Assembly (NCBI RefSeq): GCF_020010905.1
Contig: NZ_JAGJBY010000001.1
Span: forward strand, 5,414,001 to 5,478,000
From: Streptomyces acidiscabies
Lineage (GTDB): Bacteria; Actinomycetota; Actinomycetes; Streptomycetales; Streptomycetaceae
Direction: 5' to 3'
Length of the DNA: 64,000 nt
The notes under the pieces are model-generated. The model was not told the origin of the DNA. It saw only the letters and a list, made by a program, of their open reading frames with translations, and ran no database searches. Of this stretch, positions 42,882 through 52,337 are shown one piece after another. Positions within the stretch are counted from its first letter, which is position 1; the number at the start of each line of letters is the position of its first letter. The position numbers and the translations under genes are program-made.

Positions 42882-42918
42882 GGGGCCCCGCGCCCGTGAC
42901 TCACGGACGCGGGGCCCC
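42882..42918. terminator. Bidirectional hairpin terminator
   Basis: Arms GGGGCCCCGCG (42882-42892) and CGCGGGGCCCC (42908-42918) pair perfectly, and an inner CCGTGA/TCACGG extends the stem. It lies between the convergent cupin and MFS genes. Confidence 0.75.
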
Positions 42919-42939
42919 CTCCGAGGCAGGCGCCGGGGG

Positions 42940-44451
42940 TCACTCCACGCTCCGGTGATGGGCGAAGCGGGACACGAGCGGCGGCTCCATCAGCCAGCCG
43001 TGGAACCGCCCGTGCGGCCGGTGCGAGGCCGTGACGGTCTGCCCGAGCAGGACGAAGGCGACCACCGCACCGATGGCCAACAGGCCCGCGCACAGCGGCA
43101 TGGCCCGACTGAACGACGTGCCGAAGGCGGCGCCCGACCGATAGGCGTCCGGCCCCATCCCGACCAGCAGCGGCAGCGCCGCCACGGCCACCAGACCGGC
43201 CGCCCGGGCCGCCGCGTTGTTGATGCCGCTGGCCAGCCCGGCGTTCGAGGCGCTCACCGAGGACAGCAGGGTCACGGTCAGCGGAGCGACCATGACGACC
43301 ATGCCGGCCCCCATCACCACCAGAGCGGGCAGGATGTCGGTCAGGTAGGAAGCGCCCGGCCCGACCCGCAGCATCATCAGCATGCCCGCCCCGCACACCA
43401 GCGGTCCGACGGTGAGCGGGATACGCGGCCCCACCCGCTGGGCGAGCACGCCGGACGCGGAGGAGAACAGCAGCATCACCAACGTGTTGGGCAGCATCGC
43501 CGCACCGGCCGCCAGCGCCGAGTACCCGACGACGATCTGGAGGTGCAGGGCGGTCAGGAAGAAGAACCCGCCGGTGCCCGCGTAGACGCACAGGGTGATC
43601 AGGTTGACGGCGGTGAACTGCCGGGACGAGAAAATGGCCGGCGGCACCATCGGGTCGGCGCTGCGCCGCTCCACGATCAGGAAGACGGCACCCGCCACGA
43701 CGCCGCCGACGCCCGAGACGACGGCCACCGTGCCGCTGTGGCGTGCCTCGGTCAGCGCGTAGGTGGCCAGGGCGAGGGCCAGGGCGCCCAGCACGGCGCC
43801 GGGTACGTCGAAGCCGAGCCGCCCCCGGCCTTCCTCGGGGGGTGTGCCCATGGACTCGGGGACATGGCGCAGCGCCACCGGCACGCACAGCAGCGCGGGG
43901 ACGATGCTCAGCACGAAGGTCCACCGCCAGCCGGGGCCGTCCACCAGCCACCCGCCCAGGAACGGACCGAGAGCCGCGCCGACCCCGCCGAAGCCCGACC
44001 ACAGGCCGATCGCGCGCGGCCGGTCGTCCGGGTGGAAGGAGGCCTCGATGATCGCCAGCGAGCCGGGGGTGAGCAGGGCACCGCCGACGCCTTGCAGCGC
44101 TCGGGCGGCGATCAGCGTGGGGGCGTCCGGAACCACAGCGCACAGCAGGGAGGCCGCCGCGAACCACACGATGCCGACGACGAAGACGCGCCGCCGCCCG
44201 AAGCGGTCGCCCAGGGCCCCGCCGAGCAGGATGAGGCCGGCCAGGGTCAGCATGTAGGCGTTCACCGTCCACTGGAGCACGGCGAGACCGGCGCCGAAGT
44301 CGTCCCCGATGTGCGGCAGCGCGACGTTGGTGACGGTCGAGCCGAGCAGGACGACACCCGACCCGAGCACGGTGGCCAGCAGGGTCCATCGGCCACGGGC
44401 ACTGCTGATACGGAGGGAACCGGCACCGTCGGTGGCGGGGGATGCGGACAT
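42940..44451 (-). CDS. DHA2 (14-helix) MFS drug exporter
   Basis: The 503-residue protein has about 14 hydrophobic segments, the early LGSTVTNVALPHIGDDFG and WTVNAYMLTLAGLILLGGALGDRFGRRR, and motif C-like GGVGAALGPFLGG, which together define the QacA/EmrB drug:proton antiporters. A perfect TGTCACA-16-GGTC site lies 41 bases before its ATG, so it is probably induced with the acid-reducing and redox genes and may export their product or a toxic aldehyde. Confidence 0.9.
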   Translation of the reverse strand: MSASPATDGAGSLRISSARGRWTLLATVLGSGVVLLGSTVTNVALPHIGDDFGAGLAVLQWTVNAYMLTLAGLILLGGALGDRFGRRRVFVVGIVWFAAASLLCAVVPDAPTLIAARALQGVGGALLTPGSLAIIEASFHPDDRPRAIGLWSGFGGVGAALGPFLGGWLVDGPGWRWTFVLSIVPALLCVPVALRHVPESMGTPPEEGRGRLGFDVPGAVLGALALALATYALTEARHSGTVAVVSGVGGVVAGAVFLIVERRSADPMVPPAIFSSRQFTAVNLITLCVYAGTGGFFFLTALHLQIVVGYSALAAGAAMLPNTLVMLLFSSASGVLAQRVGPRIPLTVGPLVCGAGMLMMLRVGPGASYLTDILPALVVMGAGMVVMVAPLTVTLLSSVSASNAGLASGINNAAARAAGLVAVAALPLLVGMGPDAYRSGAAFGTSFSRAMPLCAGLLAIGAVVAFVLLGQTVTASHRPHGRFHGWLMEPPLVSRFAHHRSVE

Positions 44452-44491
44452 GCGAGCCTCTGGATTCCGTGGCCGTCGGGTACCACCCTCT

Positions 44492-44518
44492 GACCGGGAG
44501 CCTCCCGTATCTGTGACA
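44492..44518 (-). promoter_or_regulatory. ECF41-type promoter P7 (TGTCACA-16-GGTC)
   Basis: Minus-strand TGTCACA (44518-44512), 16 bases, GGTC (44495-44492), 41 bases before the MFS ATG at 44451. Confidence 0.78.
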
Positions 44519-44563
44519 CCGTTTGGAGGCACACTGTTGTGTGAAGCCGTTAAGGTGATGACC

Positions 44564-45349
44564 ATGGCAACCGAAAGTGTTCTGCACCCGAGCCTCATCG
44601 TCCCGGTCGGGCACGTCGAACCTGTTCCCCGCCGCATCCGCGGGATGCTCGGAGGTCGCATCGCCTTCGACACCCGCCGTGCGCTGTACGTGTGGGAACA
44701 GCAGGCATACCCCCAATTCAGCATCCCGGTCGAGGACTTGGTGGACGGCGTGCTCCAGGACGACGGACACACCGAGCATCGCGGTGCCGGTCCCGCGCAC
44801 CGGCACACCCTCCGGGTCGGACCGGAGGTGCGTGCGGGGTCGGCGTGGGTCTGGGGAGACGGCGCGCCGGAACCCCTGCGCGGCACCGTGCGGTTCGCGT
44901 GGGAGGCGCTGGACTCCTGGTTCGAGGAGGACGAACCGGTCTTCGTCCACCCCCGCAGCCCCTACTCCCGCGTGGACGCGCTGCGTTCGGGCAGCAGCGT
45001 CCGCGTCGAGCTGGACGGTGTCGTACTGGCGGAGGCCACCGGCTGCGTGAAGCTGTTCGAGACGGGCTTGCCGACCCGCTACTACCTCGACCACGCGGCC
45101 GTCGACTGGACCCTGCTACGGCGCTCGGACACGGTGACCAGCTGCCCGTACAAGGGCACGACCAGCAGCTACTGGTCCTTCGACAGCGCCACGGCCTCCC
45201 ACGAGGACATCGCCTGGACGTACGACTTCCCGACCATCCACGCCAACCGCATCGCAGGACTCACCGCGTTCTACAACGAGCACGTCGACCTGTACGTAGA
45301 CGGCTTCCCGCTGCCGAGGCCGGGCGCTGCGACCCGGGCCGGCCGGTGA
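44564..45349 (+). CDS. DUF427 protein (two-domain)
   Basis: The 261-residue protein contains two DUF427 units, each with the family's short beta motif: the first around VRVELDGVVLAEATGCVKLFETGLPTRYYL, with the typical late CPYKGTTSSYWSF (Cys and Tyr) and the IAWTYDFP segment. The fold is small and beta-rich and its function is unknown. AAGGTGATGACC sets the start at 44564; ATG 44558 is too close to the ribosome site. No TGTCACA site faces it, but CACAC-4-GTGTG lies 30 bases upstream (around 44531-44544). Confidence 0.8.
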   Translation: MATESVLHPSLIVPVGHVEPVPRRIRGMLGGRIAFDTRRALYVWEQQAYPQFSIPVEDLVDGVLQDDGHTEHRGAGPAHRHTLRVGPEVRAGSAWVWGDGAPEPLRGTVRFAWEALDSWFEEDEPVFVHPRSPYSRVDALRSGSSVRVELDGVVLAEATGCVKLFETGLPTRYYLDHAAVDWTLLRRSDTVTSCPYKGTTSSYWSFDSATASHEDIAWTYDFPTIHANRIAGLTAFYNEHVDLYVDGFPLPRPGAATRAGR

Positions 45350-45461
45350 TTTCCGTACCCGTGTTCCGGTCCACTCGTCTTCGTCGCGGCGGGCGAGTGA
45401 CGTGGATCATGGGTATCGGAGAGCATGGATGCCGCCCGACGACCGATGTTCCCTTGGCGGC

Positions 45462-46895
45462 ATGAACGAACAACGTACGGTTCCCTTCCCCGCCCCGTCC
45501 CACTGGATCGACGGCCGAGCCGTCAAGGGCTCCGGCCCGCTGATCGAGGTCGTGAACCCCGCCGACACATCGGTCGTCGCCACCCTGCACGAGGGCACGA
45601 CCGAGGAGGTGGACCTGGCCGTGGACGCCGCGCTCGCCGCGTTCCCCGGCTGGGCGGCGACGTCCGTGGAGCACCGCGTCGCCCTCATGAGGCGCCTGGC
45701 CGAGGGACTGGAGCGGCAGCGCGAAGAACTCGCGGCCACCATCACCTTGGAGATGGGCGCGCCGATCGGCTTCTCCCGGCAGGCGCAGGTGGGTTTCCCG
45801 GTCGCCTCGATCCTGGCCGCGATCACGGCGGCGGAGCAGTTCGAGTGGACGTCGGTGATCGAGAACTCGCTCGTCGTACGCGAGCCCATCGGCGTCGTAG
45901 GAGCGATCACTCCGTGGAACTTCCCGCTCCAGCAACTGGTGACGAAGGTCGTCCCCGCGATGCTCGCGGGCAACACGGTCGTCCTGAAGCCGTCGGAGAT
46001 GTCCCCCCTCAGCGCCAGGATGTTCGCCGGGACCGCCACCGAGGCGGGGCTGCCCGACGGTGTGTTCAACGTGGTGCAGGGCACCGGACCGGTCGTCGGA
46101 GAGGCCCTTTCCCGACACCCGAAGATCGACATGATCTCCTTCACCGGCTCCACCCGGGCCGGCCGAAGCGTCTCCGTCGCCGCCTCCGGCACGATCAAAC
46201 GCGTCGCACTCGAACTGGGCGGCAAGGCGGCCCACATCGTCCTCCCCGAGGCCGACCTCGATCTCGCCGTGACCCGAGGGCTGGCCTTCGCCTGGGCCAA
46301 CGCCGGCCAGGCGTGCGGCGCCTACGTACGCCTGCTCGTTCCCGGGGAGCTGCAAGCGACCGTGGTCGACAAACTCCGGGTCGCGGCCTCGGAGTACGTG
46401 GTCGGCGACCCTGCGGACGAGGGCACGAGGATCGGCCCGCTCGCCTCGGAGACCCAGCGTCGACGCGTCGACGGCTACATCCGGCAGGCCCTCACGGACG
46501 GTGCCACGCTCGTCGTCGGTGGCCCCGGCCGGCCGGAGGGCCTGGAGACCGGTGCCTACGTCAGACCCACGATCTTCTCCGACGTCGACCCGCAGTCGGT
46601 GATCGCCCAGGAGGAGGTCTTCGGCCCCGTCCTCGTCGTCATCCCCTACGCCGACGACGACCAGGCCGTCGAGATCGCCAACGGCACGGTCTACGGGCTG
46701 AACGCCGCGGTGACCGGCGACGAGGACCACGCCATGGCGATCGCCCGGCGCCTGCGGGTGGGCCAGGTCGATGTCAACGGGGGACAGCACAACTTCCAGG
46801 CCCCGTTCGGCGGGTACAAGCAGTCCGGCAACGGTCGGGAGATGGGCCGTGCCGGTCTTGAGGAGTTCCTGGAGACGAAGGCGATCACCCGCTGA
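45462..46895 (+). CDS. Aldehyde dehydrogenase
   Basis: The 477-residue protein is a standard NAD(P)-aldehyde dehydrogenase: PWNFPLQQLVTKVVPAMLAGN, GSTRAGRSV, the general base in LELGGKAAHIVL and the nucleophile in NAGQACGAYVRLLV, then EEVFGPVLVVIPY. It should oxidise an aldehyde to an acid. Near an acid-to-aldehyde reductase pair it could detoxify escaped aldehyde, by inference. The ATG at 45462 is the start most like relatives. Confidence 0.9.
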   Translation: MNEQRTVPFPAPSHWIDGRAVKGSGPLIEVVNPADTSVVATLHEGTTEEVDLAVDAALAAFPGWAATSVEHRVALMRRLAEGLERQREELAATITLEMGAPIGFSRQAQVGFPVASILAAITAAEQFEWTSVIENSLVVREPIGVVGAITPWNFPLQQLVTKVVPAMLAGNTVVLKPSEMSPLSARMFAGTATEAGLPDGVFNVVQGTGPVVGEALSRHPKIDMISFTGSTRAGRSVSVAASGTIKRVALELGGKAAHIVLPEADLDLAVTRGLAFAWANAGQACGAYVRLLVPGELQATVVDKLRVAASEYVVGDPADEGTRIGPLASETQRRRVDGYIRQALTDGATLVVGGPGRPEGLETGAYVRPTIFSDVDPQSVIAQEEVFGPVLVVIPYADDDQAVEIANGTVYGLNAAVTGDEDHAMAIARRLRVGQVDVNGGQHNFQAPFGGYKQSGNGREMGRAGLEEFLETKAITR

Positions 46896-47024
46896 CGGCC
46901 CGTCCCACCGTGTCACGGGAATGTGCGATACCCGCCACACCGTTCACACGGTGAAAGTACGGGACGACGGCCACCCCACTCGCGGACTCACCGTGACGGC
47001 GTCGTCCCGGACGGGAGGACACCC

Positions 47025-47861
47025 ATGCCGGACCGCGCGGCACTGGCGGCGTTCCTCCGGGCCCGCCGCGAGGCCCTCCAACCGGAGGACGCCGGCCTGC
47101 CCCGAGGGCGTCGTCGGCGTACCGGTGGGCTGCGGCGCGAGGAGGTCGCGGCACTGTGCGACATGTCGGCGGACTACTACAGCCGGCTCGAACAGCCGCG
47201 AGGCCCCCACCCCTCGGAGCAGATGCTCGCCGCGCTGGCCCGAGGCCTGCGCCTGTCACCGGAGGAACGCGACCTCCTCTTCCAGCTCGCGGGACACGCC
47301 CTGCCGTACCGCGTACGGCAGGGGGACCACATCAGCCCAGGTATGACGCGCATCCTGGACCAACTCGCGGACACCCCCGCCCAGGTGATGAACCACCTGG
47401 GCGAGACGCTGCGGCAGACGCGTCCGGCCGTGGCGCTGCTCGGTGACGAGACGGCCCATGCCGGACTGGCGCGCAGCTCCCACTACCGCTGGTTCACCGA
47501 CCCCGCCTCCCGTCTGATCCACCCCGAGAGCGACCACGCCGAGCAGAGCCGTCTGCGGGTGGCGGACCTGCACGGAGCCTGGACCCGCGACGGCGCCGGC
47601 TCGCGTGCCGCCGAACTCGTCGACGTACTGCACGAGGAGAGCCCCGAGTTCGCCGGTATCTGGCAGGAGCGCCCCGTGCTGGGGCCCTCCTGCGCCGCCA
47701 AGCGCTTCCGCCATCCGCAGCTCGGGGCACTGGAACTGCACTGCCAGACCCTGACCGACCCCGACGAGTCCCAGCGGCTCGTGGTCTACACCGCGACGCC
47801 GGGAACCGAGAGCCACGCTGGCCTTCAGCGGCTGTCCCTCCTGGACGGCCTAGTCGGGTGA
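47025..47861 (+). CDS. XRE-type regulator with MmyB-like ligand domain
   Basis: The 278-residue protein has an N-terminal helix-turn-helix (RRTGGLRREEVAALCDMSADYYSRLEQ, residues about 31-57) and a C-terminal MmyB-type domain (NHLGETLRQTRPAVALLG ... RWFTDP), typical of actinomycete regulators that sense small molecules and often repress divergent oxidoreductase genes. GGGAGGACACCC precedes the ATG. Upstream lie a TGTCACG at 46911 and two imperfect ACACSGTGT boxes at 46937-46954. Confidence 0.85.
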   Translation: MPDRAALAAFLRARREALQPEDAGLPRGRRRRTGGLRREEVAALCDMSADYYSRLEQPRGPHPSEQMLAALARGLRLSPEERDLLFQLAGHALPYRVRQGDHISPGMTRILDQLADTPAQVMNHLGETLRQTRPAVALLGDETAHAGLARSSHYRWFTDPASRLIHPESDHAEQSRLRVADLHGAWTRDGAGSRAAELVDVLHEESPEFAGIWQERPVLGPSCAAKRFRHPQLGALELHCQTLTDPDESQRLVVYTATPGTESHAGLQRLSLLDGLVG

Positions 47862-47868
47862 CGAGACG

Positions 47869-48408
47869 TCAACTCCACGATGTGCGGGGCCCGTCGTACT
47901 CCGTCATCAGGTGACGCACCGACCGATGCAGCGCGCGGAGGTTCTGGTCACCCTCGGCGGTCAGCAGCCGGTTCACCTCCGCCTCAGCGGCGCGCACCGT
48001 GGCCGGGGAACGCTGCTGAACGGTCAGGCGCGCCGAGTACTCCGCCGCGGCACGGCCGGCGATCCGGCCGTGGACGAGGAGTTCGGTCGGGGAGTCCCCC
48101 TCCAGCCGGCCCGCGCCGGCCGCCTCCCCGACCACGAACAGTCCACCGCCCCCGGTGCTGTGGTCCTCGGCCCGCGCCCATCGAGTACTGGGCGGTCGGC
48201 GCGACCTCGACAGGATCGCGGGAGATGTCGAGGTCCTGTACGTCCAGCACGGTCCGGTGCACGCGCGCCAGCCGCGCCAGAACGGTCTCGCGCGGCAGGC
48301 GGGTCAGATCGAGCCACACCCCGCCGGCCCGGCTGCCCAGCCCCTCCTTGATCTCTGTACGGATGGCCAGCGCGACCGTGTCCCGCCCGCGCGGCGAGCC
48401 GCCTCGCC
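47869..48408 (-). pseudogene. Remnant of a second fumarate-reductase-type flavoprotein
   Basis: In order on the minus strand are EIKEGLGSRAGGVWLDLTRLPRETV, then LDISRDPVEVAPTAQYSMG, then in another frame VGEAAGAGRLEGDSPTELLVHGRIAGRAAAEYS and NLRALHRSVRHLMTEYDG. These match residues of about 290-450 of the intact flavoprotein at 35540-37270. The FAD-binding N-terminus, parts of the middle and the C-terminus are gone. A sigma-type promoter (P8) still heads it. Confidence 0.8.
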
Positions 48409-48435
48409 GACCGGACAGCGCCCCCTTTTGTGACA
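48409..48435 (-). promoter_or_regulatory. ECF41-type promoter P8 heading the dead flavoprotein copy
   Basis: Minus-strand TGTCACA (48435-48429), 16 bases, GGTC (48412-48409), reading into the flavoprotein remnant. A divergent TGTCACA at 48464-48470 faces the LAL gene but is followed after 16 bases by TGTG, not GGTC. Confidence 0.7.
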
Positions 48436-48580
48436 GCCGCCGGACACTTTCCTCCATGGGTTCTGTCACACCGAAGTCCCACACGGTGTGCGCAGTGTTC
48501 CAGGTACCGTTGCAAGGCTCGCTCCACCAACGTTGTGGGAGCTTCTCATCCCCCTGACTCCCCCCGAGGAGCCGTGTCGC

Positions 48581-51400
48581 ATGATCGCCAGTCCGCTTCC
48601 CGATCTCGTCGGCCGGCAACGCGAGTGCGCGGCCCTCGACGACCTGCTGACCGGTCTGCGCGCAGGCGGGTCGCGCGTACTGGTGCTGCGCGGTGAGGCC
48701 GGTATCGGGAAGTCGGTGCTCCTGGAGTACGTGGCCGCGCAGGCGTCGCGGGTACGGGTGAGCCGGGCGCACGGCATCGAGGCGGACATGGAGCTGCCCT
48801 ACGCGAGCCTGCACCAGCTGTGCGCGCCGTTCCTGGACGCGCTGGACGACCTGCCGGAACCCCAGCGCGACGCGCTGCGCGTGGCGTTCGGCATGGTCGC
48901 CGGAGATCCGCCCGACCGCTTCCTCGTCGGTCTCGCCGTACTCACCCTGCTCACCCGCGCCTCGGCCACCCGGCCGGTGCTCGTCGTGGTGGACGACGCC
49001 CAGTGGCTGGACCAAGTGTCCTTGCAGACCCTGGAGTTCGTGGCCCGCCGACTGCTCGCGGAGGACGTCGCCATGGCGTTCGCGGTGCGCGACCCCGAGG
49101 GAGGGTCCGCGCTCGGCGGGCTGCCGACGCTGCGGCTCGACGGCCTCGACACCACTGCGGCCGGCCGGCTCCTGGAGACGGCCGTCGGCGGGCGGCTGGA
49201 GAAGCGGGTCCGGGACCGGTTCGTCGCCGAGATGCGCGGCAACCCGCTGGCGCTGCTCGAATTCTCCCGTGGCCGCAGCGCCGCCGAACTGGCGTACGGC
49301 CTGGACGCGTCGAACCGTCCGAGCCTCCACGGACCGGTCGCGAATCGCGTCGAACGAGACTTCGCCGGCCGGCTCGACGCGCTGCCGGCGGCCACCCGGA
49401 CCCTGCTGCTGATCGCCGCGGCGGAACCGCTCGGCGACGCGCGCCTGCTGGTCCGCGCGGCCGGCCTGCTCAAGATCGTCCCCTATGCCGCGCCCGCCAA
49501 GGCGGCAGGCCTGATCGAGTTCGGGGAGTCCGTCCGGTTCCGGCACCCCCTGGTGCGCTCCGCCGTCTACCACGGGGCCGAGCCCGAGGAACGCCGGGCG
49601 GTGCACCGCGCGTTGGCCGAGGCCACGGACCCGGTGCTGGACCCCGACCGCCGCGCCTGGCACGCCGCGCAGGCCGCCGAGGGACCGGACGAGGAGGTCG
49701 CCGCGGGGCTGGAACAGGCCGCCGACCGCGCGCGACAGCGCGGTGGCATCGCCGCCGAGGCGGTGTTGCTGGAACGCGCCTGCGAGGTGACGCCGGATCC
49801 GCGGCCACGGGGCCGCAGAGCCCTCGCGGCGGCCGAGGCGTACTTCTCGGCCGCCTCACCCGACCGGGCCACCGAACTCGCCACGGTGGCCGAACTGTGC
49901 CCGCTGAGCGCCCTGGACCGCGCCCGGCTGATGCGGCTGCGGGCCAGGATCCTCTTCGCCCGCAGCCGCAGCGACGAGGCTGCACCCCTGCTGCTGGAGG
50001 CCGCCGCACAGTTCACCGCCGCCCGGTCACCGCTGGCGCGGGAGACGTACCTGGAGGCGATCAGCGCCACCATCTTCGCGGGCCGGGTGCACGGACCGAC
50101 CGGCGCCCGCGCCGCCGCCGTCGCGGCCCGCGCGTCCGGGGCGCCCCCGTCGGGCTCCGAGGCCGCCGACCTCCTCCTCGACGGGGTGGCCGCGCTCCTC
50201 ACGGACGGCTACGAAAGCGGCGTCCCGGCGCTGTACGCCGCGCTGGACCGGCTCGCGCACGAGGAACTCGGCACCCGGGAGGCGACCATGCGCTGGCTGC
50301 TGCTCGTCCCGGTCGCGCTGGAAGCGTTCATCCACTACGCGTGGGACCTGCACGCGTGGGACACACTGTCGGGACGGGCGGTACGTCTGGCCCGCGACAT
50401 CGGCGCGCTCGGCGCGCTGCCACCGGCCCTCATCTACGCCGGCGGGGTGCACATCCACCGCGGGGACTTCGCCGAGGCCGCCCGCATGATCGACGAGGCC
50501 GACGCGCTCGCCGCAGCGACCGGCCACGCCCCGCACCAGTACGCGACCCTGGTCCTGGCCGCGTGGCGGGGCGAGGCGGACGTCGCCGCCGGGATCATCG
50601 ACGAGGCCAGACAGCGGGCCGAACAGCGGGGCGAGGTATCGCTGTTGGGCGCCATGGGCTACATCCAGGGCGTGCTGTTCAACGGCCTGGCGCGCTACGA
50701 GGAGGCCCTGGAGGCCGCGCGCACGGCCATCGAGCACGACGGATTCAACTTCACCGGACTGTCGCTGGTCGAACATGTCGAGGCCGCCACCCGCTGCGGC
50801 GAACCGGACCAGGCCCGAGCCTCCCTGGCCCGGCTGCTCGACCTCACCCGCGCCGCCGACTCCGGCTGGGCCCGCGGCGCCGCCGCCCGCAGCCGGGCGC
50901 TCCTCGCCGAGGGCGACGAGGCCGACCGCCTCTACCGGACCGCGATCGAGGAGTTCGGCCGCGGCGGCGTGGCCGTGGAGGTGGCCCGCACCCACCTGCT
51001 GTACGGCGAGTGGCTGCGCCGCGCCCAACGACGGTCACCGGCCCGGGAGCAACTGCGCGCGGCGCACGCGATGTTCGACGGCATGGGCGCCCACGCTTTC
51101 GCCGAACGGGCCCGCCGTGAACTGCTCGCGACCGGCGAGCACGTCAGGCAACGGGAGAACGGGCCGGCCAGTGCCCTCACCCCCCAGGAGTCGCAGGTCG
51201 CGGCGCTCGCGGCCGACGGCATGACGAACGCCGGGATCGGCGCGGAGCTGTTCATCAGCCCGCACACCGTGGAGTGGCATCTGCGCAAGGTGTACACGAA
51301 GCTCGGCATCAGATCCCGCCGCGCCCTGCCCGGAGCCCTGGCGAACGCCCCGGCCCCAGGGGCTCACCACGAGGTTTCCCACGGTGTCCCACGGACTTGA
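48581..51400 (+). CDS. LAL-type LuxR regulator with ATPase domain
   Basis: The 939-residue protein has an N-terminal AAA-type ATPase (Walker A GEAGIGKS at about residues 38-45; LVVVDDAQWLD as Walker B), a long TPR-like helical middle and a C-terminal LuxR helix-turn-helix (LTPQESQVAALAADGMTN to WHLRKVYTKLGIRS). This is the LAL layout of large activators found in many Streptomyces biosynthetic clusters. ATG 48581 follows CGAGGAG. An ACACGGTGT box lies at 48481-48489. It is the leading candidate activator for this gene block together with the sigma factor that follows. Confidence 0.9.
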   Translation: MIASPLPDLVGRQRECAALDDLLTGLRAGGSRVLVLRGEAGIGKSVLLEYVAAQASRVRVSRAHGIEADMELPYASLHQLCAPFLDALDDLPEPQRDALRVAFGMVAGDPPDRFLVGLAVLTLLTRASATRPVLVVVDDAQWLDQVSLQTLEFVARRLLAEDVAMAFAVRDPEGGSALGGLPTLRLDGLDTTAAGRLLETAVGGRLEKRVRDRFVAEMRGNPLALLEFSRGRSAAELAYGLDASNRPSLHGPVANRVERDFAGRLDALPAATRTLLLIAAAEPLGDARLLVRAAGLLKIVPYAAPAKAAGLIEFGESVRFRHPLVRSAVYHGAEPEERRAVHRALAEATDPVLDPDRRAWHAAQAAEGPDEEVAAGLEQAADRARQRGGIAAEAVLLERACEVTPDPRPRGRRALAAAEAYFSAASPDRATELATVAELCPLSALDRARLMRLRARILFARSRSDEAAPLLLEAAAQFTAARSPLARETYLEAISATIFAGRVHGPTGARAAAVAARASGAPPSGSEAADLLLDGVAALLTDGYESGVPALYAALDRLAHEELGTREATMRWLLLVPVALEAFIHYAWDLHAWDTLSGRAVRLARDIGALGALPPALIYAGGVHIHRGDFAEAARMIDEADALAAATGHAPHQYATLVLAAWRGEADVAAGIIDEARQRAEQRGEVSLLGAMGYIQGVLFNGLARYEEALEAARTAIEHDGFNFTGLSLVEHVEAATRCGEPDQARASLARLLDLTRAADSGWARGAAARSRALLAEGDEADRLYRTAIEEFGRGGVAVEVARTHLLYGEWLRRAQRRSPAREQLRAAHAMFDGMGAHAFAERARRELLATGEHVRQRENGPASALTPQESQVAALAADGMTNAGIGAELFISPHTVEWHLRKVYTKLGIRSRRALPGALANAPAPGAHHEVSHGVPRT

Positions 51401-51492
51401 CCACGTGAATCAAGGGCGCGGCACACGGTGTCACGGAACGAGGGTGGATCCATCGCCCTTGACGGGTGCTCGACCACCATGAGGAGTTCCCG

Positions 51493-52191
51493 ATGTCCGC
51501 GCCCTGCACACCGCCCCACACCCCGGCCGAGGACGACCTGCACAACGCCCTCGACATCTTCCTGGCCCAGCGGACCCGGCTCTTCCGCATCGCCCACCGC
51601 ATTCTCGGCGACGTCGCGGGAGCCGAGGACGTGGTCCAGGAGGTGTGGCTGCGCTGGCAGGGCACACGGCGCGCGGACATCAACCAGCCGGCCGCGTTCC
51701 TGGTCACGGCCACGACCCGGCTCGCCCTCAACGTCGTCCAGTCGGCGCGGTACCGCCATGAGACCTCGGTGGAGCCGCAGTTCGACCTCGGCGACCGCAC
51801 CGCCCAGGATCCCGTACTGAGCGCCGAGCGGGCCGTGGCGGTCGAGGGAGCCCTGACCCTGCTCATGGCACGGCTGACACCGAACGGGCTGGCCGCCTAC
51901 GTGCTGCGCAAGGGTTTCGGCTACGCCTACGCCGAACTCGCGGCGCTGCTGCGGATCAGCGTCCCGAACGCCCGGACGATGGTCCACCGCGCGCAGACCC
52001 GCCTGGAGCGCGACCGCGAGCAGCCGGTCCCCACCGAGTCGCACCGCCGCCTCGTCACCGCGTTCCGGGCGGCGGCCGGCACCGGGGACCTCGAAGACCT
52101 CGTACGTCTCCTAGCGCCCGAGCCCCCGGCCGGCCCTGGCCCGCAGCCGTCGTCCCACCCCGCTTCCCGAACCGCCCAGCAAGTCGCATGA
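51493..52191 (+). CDS. ECF sigma factor, SigJ/ECF41-like with shortened C-terminus
   Basis: The 232-residue protein has sigma region 2 (RIAHRILGDVAGAEDVVQEVWLRWQ) and region 4 (YVLRKGFGYAYAELAALLRIS ... RTMVHRAQTRL). The segment that follows (HRRLVTAFRAAAGTGDLEDLVRLLAPE) is the start of the SnoaL-like extension seen in ECF41/SigJ proteins, which normally runs about 100 residues more; here it ends in a Pro/Ser tail. In ECF41 proteins that extension modulates activity, and removing it can raise activity. Nine sites of the ECF41 consensus type lie within 17 kb on either side. GAGGAG precedes the ATG. Its own upstream TGTCACG (51429) is followed by ATCG, a poor match. Confidence 0.85.
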   Translation: MSAPCTPPHTPAEDDLHNALDIFLAQRTRLFRIAHRILGDVAGAEDVVQEVWLRWQGTRRADINQPAAFLVTATTRLALNVVQSARYRHETSVEPQFDLGDRTAQDPVLSAERAVAVEGALTLLMARLTPNGLAAYVLRKGFGYAYAELAALLRISVPNARTMVHRAQTRLERDREQPVPTESHRRLVTAFRAAAGTGDLEDLVRLLAPEPPAGPGPQPSSHPASRTAQQVA

Positions 52192-52337
52192 CGAAGTGCC
52201 AGGACCGACCGGGCGCTGCCCCGCAGGTCCGGTCAGGCGAGCGCGCGAGACGGGAAGTCGGTGTACGACGCCGTTGAACTGAGGGGTGGCGAGCATGGCG
52301 CCGTAGCGGCCGACACGTTCCATCACACTGTCTCGCG

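Noticed and set aside
46911..46937. TGTCACG-16-GCCA before the XRE gene as a sigma-type promoter
   Set aside because: The downstream element does not match; chance likely.
48464..48490. TGTCACA-16-TGTG before the LAL gene as a further sigma-type promoter
   Set aside because: The second element differs too much from GGTC; mentioned only as a half site.
51429..51455. TGTCACG-16-ATCG upstream of the ECF sigma gene as an autoregulated promoter
   Set aside because: Spacing fits but ATCG does not match GGTC; autoregulation cannot be supported from sequence.
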